Assembly (NCBI GenBank): GCA_022820835.1
Contig: JAJEET010000063.1
Span: 23,092 to 87,091, forward strand
Direction: 5' to 3'
Length of the DNA stretch: 64,000 nt
DNA from: Candidatus Poribacteria bacterium
GTDB taxonomy: Bacteria; Poribacteria; WGA-4E; WGA-3G
Shown: positions 1-8,800 of the stretch, piece by piece
How the letters are laid out: each line of letters begins with the position of its first letter
How positions within the stretch are numbered: the stretch's first letter is position 1
Position numbers and translations under genes: made by a program
Notes under the pieces: generated by a model
What the model saw: only the letters and a program-made list of their open reading frames with translations
Told to the model about the DNA's origin: nothing
Databases searched by the model: none

Positions 1-1
1 T

Positions 2-3000
2 TTGGAACATCTACAGTGGGGCTTCCGGGAACTCTGGATACGAAATCAACAGGAAACATTATACGCCAAGCTGCAGACTGAGTTAGATACTGCGAAAGAT
101 AGAGACCGCATCTATCCGAGTTTGGCACTCAGTTACTGCTATTGGTGGGACGAGAAACGTACGGAGGCACAAACAACCCTTTCTGAACTGCAAGCAGAAT
201 TTCCTGACGATCTCACACTCAAACTCATCACCACCTTTGTTTCTATTCAGACGGGGAACCATAAATCAGCATTAACAATGCTCAAATCGCTCGCTGAAAC
301 CGATCCGAGGAACCGTCGTCAGTATAACGAACTCACGCTCGAACTTGCTTTACACACAGGCGACACCGTCACGGTACGTGAACTGGTCACAAAACTTCTG
401 AATTCACCCACAACAGCCCTGGAACTCTATCATTTTTCGCAAAAACTTCAAGAGGCTGGACTCACACAATACGCTGTTGCCACCGCGAAAAGAGCGATAC
501 CACTGGCAATGGGACAGCAGACACCAAACTTCCTCATGGAATTAAGTGGACATTTGGAAAGACTCGGGCGCGGACAGGACGCAGCACAACTCGCTGAACG
601 CGCCCTGCAGGCTGCGAATCGACCGGACCGCTACGGACGGACATTATACTCCTGGAATTTACAGCGAGCCACACACCTCACGAGCCGCTCAAAAAACCTA
701 CGCTCGCGTGAATCCGAGTTAGTTAAAGCGACTGAAAATAATCCGAATTCATTTCAAGCATACCTCAAACTCGCGACATTCTATGAGAGTGCCAATCAAA
801 TTGAAAAGGCATCAGAGGCTTTTAAGGCAGCACTCAACTTGCGCCCTAATGACAGCATGACCCGCTTACGATACGTCCAAATGCTCCAGAGAAGTGGAAA
901 AGTAGGAGAAGCCGTACCCCATTACACCATACTTCTCAAAGATAACTCAAGTTCACTCGGATACGGCTATCGAGAGGCAATAGATGCCTTCTTCCAAACG
1001 GATAAGGCTGACGAACTCATTGCCCTCGCGAAGGACTTGATTCTGCCTGTTGGACAATATGCCGGTAACGATTTTACGCACAAAGTCGCACAGCGGTGTT
1101 TGAGTGATAACAGACCCGAAGCAGCCATCGAAATATTTGAAAAGATTATTCAGGTACATCCAGATTGGGACTACGTCTATAGAGAATTAGCAGACGCTTA
1201 TGTTGCAACAGGCCACCATGAAAAGGCGATTCGGTTCTTACAAGAGAGTCAAGACGCTGATAAAATAGGGCTTTCCAATACAGAATTTACCCTAAAACTC
1301 GCTGGATTCCATGAGGCATCCGGCGGACCTGAAGCTGCAATTCAGTTCCTCCGTGAAAAATTGGAAGGCAGCGACATATCTGATTCAAAAGCACCGTTTG
1401 TCCTGAAACTCGCCGAGCTCTGTAAGGCATCCGACACACTATCAGACTTAATTACGGAATATGAGGCAAAACTTGCTGAAGAACCCGAAGATGCAACCCT
1501 CCTCTATCTCATTGCCAGCATGAAGCTCGAAGCAGATGACAGTGAAGGCGCGGACGCGCACGTAGATCAGTTGTTGGATAATGCGCTCACGTCAACATCT
1601 ACCCAATGGTTATACAGACTCGCTGAGAGATACGAAAACTTAGGGAATCATGATTTTCAACTTCGAATACTTGAAGCCGCCGTTGAAAAACTTAAAAGCG
1701 TGAATTCATGGTCACTTTCAGAAGCTTACCAGAAACTCGGAACGGCGTATGCAAAAATAAATGAGAAACAGAAGGCACAAGACGCTTTTCGGAAGATGGG
1801 CACGATCCAACTGATGCAGAAACGCCGAAGAACCTTCTATGATATAAGGGACCTCGCTACGACATACATGCAACACAAGATGTGGGACGATGCTGAAGCA
1901 CTCTTTACCGGGATCATCAACGATGTTTCAACAAGATCCTATGATCGTGAACAAGCACAAGAACGGTTGATGCAGATTGAAAAGCAGCGCAGTCGTCTTG
2001 AAACGACAACCCAGCTAACTGAAAAAACACAGGGGCTGAATGTCGGTGTTCAGCGCGCGTTCGCAAAAGAATATATAGATCGTGGTGAAATCAGGCAAGC
2101 GATGGAAATTTACGAGCAGATCGTGAAAGCGGTACCTGAGGACCTCGAATCCCGCGCCCAACTCGCAAGCCTTTATTCACAACAAAATCTACACGATAGC
2201 GCAATTGGGATGTGGGAAACTTTACTTGAAACGGACCCAGAGAACGAGAAGTATCAGGATGGACTCATCAATGGTTATCAAGCCTCTGGTAGGTTCGAGG
2301 ATGCTCTCAAACTTGCCCAACAGTTCATCGACACAAATCCAGAGGTCGGTGTTCACCACGCACGTATCGCAAAACTCTATAAGGACGAAGACCGTATTGA
2401 TGAGGCGATTGCTGCATACCAAAAAGCGACTGAACTGATGCCCGGAAACGCTGAAATTTATAAAGAACTCGCAAACCTCTACCTCAGCAAAGACAACCTG
2501 ACTGCTGCTGAGAAAGCCTTCAAAGAAGCCATCCGATACACCAGCCGAGATTGGGACCGGGAGGATCTTGAACGGCAGCTCGTTGGTATCTATGAGCGTC
2601 AAGGGACATTAGAAGAGATGCTACAGAAAGCAGAAGCCGAAGGCACACTCACACCTGAGATGCAAGAAGAACGGGCCAAACGCTATCGAGAGTCAGGCGA
2701 ATTGGAAAAGGCTGCGAGTGCCTATAAGAAGGCTATTGACATGACGACCCAAGGGTACGACCGGGAAGGTCGCATCGCCACGTTGGTTGCTGTATACGCT
2801 CAACTTGACAAGGTGGATTCGGCATTAGAACTCTATGAAGCGGAATTGCTTCGAGCTTCCAGTTCAAATGTCCAATCAACGTCCTTCGGTTCAGGTATCA
2901 GCGTTAACTTCGTCGGTGATAGAATACGCGAGGCCTTAATCAGGGCTTATAGAGAACAGGGAAAACTTGAGACATTACAAACTGTCTTTGAAGACAGGCG

Positions 3001-5767
3001 CGAGAAAGAACCGGAAAATCCGGTTGTCCTTCAAGTGGTCGCCGATATTTACCGGAGTGCAAACAATCATGAGAAAGCAGCTGAAGCCTATCAAGTCCAT
3101 TCTCAATCTGGGGCTGGTCGAAAAAATATCCGTAGTGCTTACTATGCTGTTGCTGCATTGCATCAAAATCAGCAGCCCGAATTAGCGAAAGACCAGCTCA
3201 AACGTGCCGAAACGATGCTCTCATCAAGCAATTACAACCGAGATGAGTCGTTTCTCGGAGCACTCGCTACCATCTGTTGGAAGGCTAAGATGTACGCGCC
3301 AGCTATTAAACTTGTTAATAACGCAGTCACTGAAGCACAGAGTTCCGGTAACACTTGGGAACTGGAGTACATGTACGAAATTCTTGGGGAATGCTGCCTC
3401 AATGCAAAACGGTACGAAGAGGCATACAACGCGTATCAACAACTGGCAAATATCGCCAGATCCGAGTACAGACGACAAAACGCGGAAACGAAAATGCACC
3501 AAGCCTCTAAAGATGGTAACCTCTATGAAAAATGGATTCCGCAACGGCTCAAACAGGTTCAGGAAACCCCAGACGACCTTGATGCTCGCCTTGCCCTCGC
3601 CGAAGCTTATGAATTCAGCAACAAAGTTGACGAGGCAATCGTTGAATACCAGAAGTTGAGCGAACACCAACCCGATAACTCACAATGGTACAAGAAACTC
3701 GGCGACCTTTACCAGAAAAAATCCGTCCAACGCTATGAAACCGGAGAGGTGACCGAAGGTACTGCACTCATACTTGACGGCAATTCAAGTTTCGTGGAAA
3801 TTGAGAACACCGATGTTTTGAACAACATCACGCAACAGGCGACGATCTCCCTCTGGATTAAACCGACCGATTTTCCGAACAGATACGCGCCTATTATCTT
3901 CAAAGGCGACGAACGAAGATCGAACTTTAGCCATCGAAGTTACATCCTCTACATGCGGGAGGACGGTAAAATCCAACTCGCCTCAGCACCCAATGGTCAA
4001 GGACAGAAATCATTTTACACGCAACCTAACACGATTCAACTCAACAAATGGTATCACATCGCTGGGGTCATCAATGCAAAAAGAAATACCATGCAGCTGT
4101 TCATTAACGGTGCTGAAGTTGGGAAAACAGATTTCAAAGGTAGAGAAAGTTTTTATCAAAGCCGAAAACCCCTCCGGATTGGCTGGACGTATGAAGGAGC
4201 GAGACCGACCCAATCGCCCTTCGTCGGATTTATTGATGAGGTGCGTATCTGGAGCGTCGCTCGGACAGAAGCCGAGATTCGTGCCGATATGAATACCGAG
4301 TTGACAGGAAACGAACCCGGTTTGGCTGCTTATTGGAAATTTGATGAAGCAACAGACGGGATTGTCACTGATATGTCGCCGAATCAGAATGACGGTAGAT
4401 TAATTGGGAATGCAAAACTGGCACCTTACACCCGCCCTATCTTTGAAAATTCAAGACCTGAGCAATTGACACAAGCCACAGCGGCGTATGAATCAGCACT
4501 TCAACTTGAACCGAATTCTTATGAACTGTACCATCTGTTGGCGCAAACTCACACACAAGCCGATCACCCCTTAAACGCGGAAGACGTGTATCGGCGCGCC
4601 TTGGAGACTTCCCTCACACAGAGCGAGTACGAGGCTGCCGCTAAAGCTATCTTAAACCTATATCCCGACGATGGACACCCAGAGAAACATATCGCTCTCC
4701 TTGAGGAACTGAAACCCAAAATGGCGAACAGTGCTTTTCTGTACGAACACTTAGGGGATGCCCACAAAAAATCAGGCGATACCGAAAAAGCCGAAGCCGC
4801 CTACAACCGATGGCTCAAGATCCGAAAGAAAGAGGTAAGTCAACGAAACTACCATTGGTACTATCACCAATTTGCTGAGGAACTGCTTAACAAAGGACTC
4901 TATCCTGAGACTGCATTGGAATTCACCAAACGTGCTACACTCGAGGATACAAACTCAAGTTACATCTTAACACTCGGACAGGCATATCTCGCTAATGAAC
5001 GGTATGAAGAAGCATTTCAAACATTAAGCGGTACAGACACCGAAATGTTAGGGTATGTTGAACGTGGAATGTTCGCACAAATCGCTCAAATCGGTAAAAA
5101 TGCTGAGAATAAAGAAGGCTACATCAATATGATGCATAGATTAATTAACGCTATGCCTCACAAACCTACCGCTCAGTTAAATGCACAACTCGTGTTAGCG
5201 GAATTCTGTCAGGAAAATGATATGCCTGAGAAGGCAAAAACAAATATTCAAAAAACAGGCTTCATTACCAAGGATGCTTGGGTAGTCTTAGGTCCATTTG
5301 ATAACAGTGATGGAATCGGTTACGATACGCCTTACATCCAAGAAAATAGCACACCGCCTGACCTGACAGCAAAACATGATGGCGTAAATGAACAGGTGAG
5401 TTGGAAAAAGTTCACTGATGCAGCTTTAGATGGTTATATCCATCTCGGGGAGCAGAACGTTGATTGGCATGTCTCTTATGCTTTTGCAACCATCGTTTCA
5501 CCTGATGAACGGAAAGCACAAATCCGCTTTGATAGCGATGACCAAGGAAAAGTCTGGCTTAATGGCGAACAGATATTCACTCACACCAAAACTTTTGCTG
5601 CGGAAATTGATAAATTTATTATTCCTGTGACGCTCAAACCGGGGAAAAACAATATTCTCGTTAAGGTCTGTAATGAACAAGGTGGATGGGGATTCTACCT
5701 GCGGATTACCGACACCGACGGAAAACCATTTGACGATCTGATAATTAACGAGCCGGAAGAGAATTAA
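2..5767 (+). CDS. Giant TPR protein with LamG-type insertion, 5' end outside window
   Basis: The frame is open from the first base, so the N-terminus lies upstream; the TTG at base 2 is not a credible start. About 1920 residues are visible. They consist of degenerate tetratricopeptide repeats, broken at about residues 1247-1485 by a LamG/concanavalin-like domain. This domain shows the family pattern of ATISLWIKP, NKWYHIAGV, FIDEVRIWS and LAAYWKFDE. The last 170 residues form a predicted beta-sandwich (WVVLGPFDNSDG, KVWLNGEQ, NNILVKVCNEQGGWGFYLR). The sequence aligns throughout with the gene at 11629-20328 from about residue 1280 of that protein, so the full protein may exceed 3000 aa if its front half is like its paralogs. 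It probably acts outside the cytoplasm, because the paralogs have signal peptides. TPRs normally mediate protein contacts; the ligand is unknown. Confidence 0.9.
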   Translation: MEHLQWGFRELWIRNQQETLYAKLQTELDTAKDRDRIYPSLALSYCYWWDEKRTEAQTTLSELQAEFPDDLTLKLITTFVSIQTGNHKSALTMLKSLAETDPRNRRQYNELTLELALHTGDTVTVRELVTKLLNSPTTALELYHFSQKLQEAGLTQYAVATAKRAIPLAMGQQTPNFLMELSGHLERLGRGQDAAQLAERALQAANRPDRYGRTLYSWNLQRATHLTSRSKNLRSRESELVKATENNPNSFQAYLKLATFYESANQIEKASEAFKAALNLRPNDSMTRLRYVQMLQRSGKVGEAVPHYTILLKDNSSSLGYGYREAIDAFFQTDKADELIALAKDLILPVGQYAGNDFTHKVAQRCLSDNRPEAAIEIFEKIIQVHPDWDYVYRELADAYVATGHHEKAIRFLQESQDADKIGLSNTEFTLKLAGFHEASGGPEAAIQFLREKLEGSDISDSKAPFVLKLAELCKASDTLSDLITEYEAKLAEEPEDATLLYLIASMKLEADDSEGADAHVDQLLDNALTSTSTQWLYRLAERYENLGNHDFQLRILEAAVEKLKSVNSWSLSEAYQKLGTAYAKINEKQKAQDAFRKMGTIQLMQKRRRTFYDIRDLATTYMQHKMWDDAEALFTGIINDVSTRSYDREQAQERLMQIEKQRSRLETTTQLTEKTQGLNVGVQRAFAKEYIDRGEIRQAMEIYEQIVKAVPEDLESRAQLASLYSQQNLHDSAIGMWETLLETDPENEKYQDGLINGYQASGRFEDALKLAQQFIDTNPEVGVHHARIAKLYKDEDRIDEAIAAYQKATELMPGNAEIYKELANLYLSKDNLTAAEKAFKEAIRYTSRDWDREDLERQLVGIYERQGTLEEMLQKAEAEGTLTPEMQEERAKRYRESGELEKAASAYKKAIDMTTQGYDREGRIATLVAVYAQLDKVDSALELYEAELLRASSSNVQSTSFGSGISVNFVGDRIREALIRAYREQGKLETLQTVFEDRREKEPENPVVLQVVADIYRSANNHEKAAEAYQVHSQSGAGRKNIRSAYYAVAALHQNQQPELAKDQLKRAETMLSSSNYNRDESFLGALATICWKAKMYAPAIKLVNNAVTEAQSSGNTWELEYMYEILGECCLNAKRYEEAYNAYQQLANIARSEYRRQNAETKMHQASKDGNLYEKWIPQRLKQVQETPDDLDARLALAEAYEFSNKVDEAIVEYQKLSEHQPDNSQWYKKLGDLYQKKSVQRYETGEVTEGTALILDGNSSFVEIENTDVLNNITQQATISLWIKPTDFPNRYAPIIFKGDERRSNFSHRSYILYMREDGKIQLASAPNGQGQKSFYTQPNTIQLNKWYHIAGVINAKRNTMQLFINGAEVGKTDFKGRESFYQSRKPLRIGWTYEGARPTQSPFVGFIDEVRIWSVARTEAEIRADMNTELTGNEPGLAAYWKFDEATDGIVTDMSPNQNDGRLIGNAKLAPYTRPIFENSRPEQLTQATAAYESALQLEPNSYELYHLLAQTHTQADHPLNAEDVYRRALETSLTQSEYEAAAKAILNLYPDDGHPEKHIALLEELKPKMANSAFLYEHLGDAHKKSGDTEKAEAAYNRWLKIRKKEVSQRNYHWYYHQFAEELLNKGLYPETALEFTKRATLEDTNSSYILTLGQAYLANERYEEAFQTLSGTDTEMLGYVERGMFAQIAQIGKNAENKEGYINMMHRLINAMPHKPTAQLNAQLVLAEFCQENDMPEKAKTNIQKTGFITKDAWVVLGPFDNSDGIGYDTPYIQENSTPPDLTAKHDGVNEQVSWKKFTDAALDGYIHLGEQNVDWHVSYAFATIVSPDERKAQIRFDSDDQGKVWLNGEQIFTHTKTFAAEIDKFIIPVTLKPGKNNILVKVCNEQGGWGFYLRITDTDGKPFDDLIINEPEEN

Positions 5768-5826
5768 CAACGAACAATCAGCAGGCACATTCACTGTCTA
5801 TTGCCTAAGCTTAAGGAGATATGTTC

Positions 5827-8800
5827 ATGTTCGGACGCAAAAACTACAGGATCCCTCTCTTTGTTCTGTCCTTTATAGTTTGTGCCTTGTGTATTCCATC
5901 CATCACCTTCACGCAAGAGGTAACAGACGATACTAAAATTATCGAACGCTATAAGCAGATGCTCAATCGCAAGCCGAAAGAGGGGAGAACGTTTGACCGG
6001 CTCTACCAGTTTTACCTTGAAGGTAACGGTTTAGATGCGATGGTAGCAGACTATCAAGCAGAAGCAGCAACGAAACCTGACGCGCCGAACATCCAAATTA
6101 TCTTAGGGCATATCTACAAACGCCTTGGAAAAGATACCGAAGCTATTGACGCGTATCAACGCGCGATAACACTCTCTCCGAACGATTACTACTCGCATTT
6201 CGCCCTCGGGCATCAACATACAACCTTACGCCAATATGAACAAGCAATCAACGCTTTGACGAAAGCAGCAGCGTTGTCAGAACAGACGGCATCAGCGACT
6301 CCTGATGATCGGACTTTGATCTATAAAACGCTTGGTCGTGCCTATTTCCACCAGGACCGAGTGGACGACGCAATCGCGACATGGAAAAAAATTGCTGAAT
6401 CGGATACGCAGAACATTTTTGCCCGAATTGAACTTGCTGACCTCTTTCACGAGCAAGAACTCTATCCACAAGCCATCGCACAGCATGAGGCTATCACCGA
6501 GATAAAAAAAGATGACCCGTATCGTGTCTGTTTGAGTTTGCGAGAAATAGGCAAGATTCACGAAGACATGGGAGACTATGAGGCAGCGCGAACGCGTTAC
6601 GATACTGCACTGGCATTAACGGCTCCGGGGAATTGGTTACGAAAAGACCTTCAACACCGTATCATCGGAATCTATGCCGCCGATGCTAATTGGAAAGGCT
6701 TAATCGATTACTATCAAGGCAAACTTCAGGTAACTCCGAATGATCCCGAACTCATCGGTTTGCTGGCTTCAGCTTATATTGAGAATCAGCAGCTTGACGA
6801 AGGCATCGCAGCGTATCGAAACGGATTGGAACTGGCTCCGACGGATGCCGATTTACGCTTAAACCTGATTGCTGCGCTCCGTAGTGCGGAGCAATTGGAG
6901 GACGCTGCAGCAGAATACGAAGTGCTCAGCGAACAACAGCCGGACGATTTTGGGATATACCGTGAACTCGGAAAGTTATACTTGCAGCTCAAGAATGAAG
7001 ATAAAGCAAAGGCATCCTATCAACGGATGACCAACCGCGATCCAGAGAATGCAAGCACATATCTCATTCTCGCCGAAATTTACACTGGACATGAATGGAT
7101 AGAGGATGCCGTCGCTTCATATCAAAAGGCGATCTCACTAGCGCCGATCAACCTCGATTACATTGAGTATTTCGGCGAATTCTACTTCCGTCAAGGCAAT
7201 CGTGAAAAGGCACTTGAGACATGGAATCTGATGGTCGCTCCCGACAAAGCTGTTGCTGAGAATTATGATCGGTTGGCACGACTACTCAACAAAAGGAATT
7301 TTCACACCGAAGCAATTGCCGCCAGTCGGAAGGCTGTTGAATTGATGCCTGGTGTCTATCGCTATCGTGAAGCCTTAGCCAAGCGGCTCATGGAAAACAA
7401 AGACTACGCCGCAGCACTAATCGAATACACGGAAGCCGAAAAACTCGCACCGAACCCGTTTTTCGCTGAGGAGATGGATAACCAGCGGATTGAAATCTAC
7501 CGGCGCCAAGGCACGCTCGGAGATCACATTGAGGCGATGGAGGTGGAACTTAATAAGCCAGGACTCTCGGATGCTGACATCTTCGCGAAGCATAAAAGAC
7601 TCGCGAAGATGTATTTGAAGTCGAAAAATATCACTTACGCGCTTGCAGTGCTTTTGAAAGCGAGATCACTCCGCCCTGACGACGTGCCCGTTAATCGATG
7701 GCTCGCAGAGCTCTACGTTAAGCAAGGCAGGCGCGATGATGCGAAGGCTACCTACATTCATTTAACGGACATTGATAGCGCGAATGCACGGGAATACTAC
7801 ACGGGCATAGCGCGCATCCATCTAAACACTATGAATTTAGATGCCGCTAAAACCGCTGCAAAGCAGATTGTCGCACACAGTCCGCGCAATCCTGATGGAC
7901 ATCAGATGTTCGCAGAAATCGCCAAGCACGCAGAGGATTATGACACCGCGATCGTTAGTCTTAAGCAGGCGATTCGCCTCCGGCCCGAAGCAATCGGTAT
8001 TCGTTCCGAATTGGCAAATATTTACAAAATTTCGGGGAAACCCCGACAAGCACTCGCCCAGTACTGGCGGTGTTGGGAATTGAGCAACAGTGTGAGTGAT
8101 AAACTCGCCTTCGTTAAACCCCTTTCTGAAGTATATTATGACTTAGGGCAACGCAATGCGTTTGAGGAAAAATTGAAGCAGCTGTCGAAAACTAATGCGT
8201 CCAGTATAGTGCCTGTCTTGGCATTAGCAGAGATCTATCGAATGGAAGGTGACTTACCCAATGCGCGCTTCCAATTGGTGCAAGCATTAGACCGGGAGCG
8301 CGAAAATCCTGAGTTGCTGGCACAACTTGTAAAAATCAGCCTCGACCTCGGTGATAACCAAGGCGCACTCGCCTACCAACAGAGACTCGTCAAGGCACAG
8401 CCAGACCCCCGCCATCAGCAAAAACTTGGCGAGTTGTTATTCGATGCCGGACGTGAGCAGGAGGCAATTCAGGCGTGGACAAAACTGCTACACACAAAAA
8501 ATCAGACACTTGAAACAGAACTCGAATTCTTAACCCTGCTCATCCGCCACGAATTACTTGATGAAGCACTTTTTACGATCGAACGCGCAGCCGAGAACGC
8601 GCAGGATGCAAAAGCTATCTATCAGCTTGGAGCAGTGTTGGTTGAAATGAACGAAGTAGAACGCGCACAACCCTACTTCCAGCGAATCTTGGAAATGCCG
8701 ATTCCCGCCAGAAATGTGACGAAGAACATAACGATAGATCCAAATCAGACAACATCAGGAACCCCCAGACTTAATACGAACGAATTCCATCTCGCGCGAA

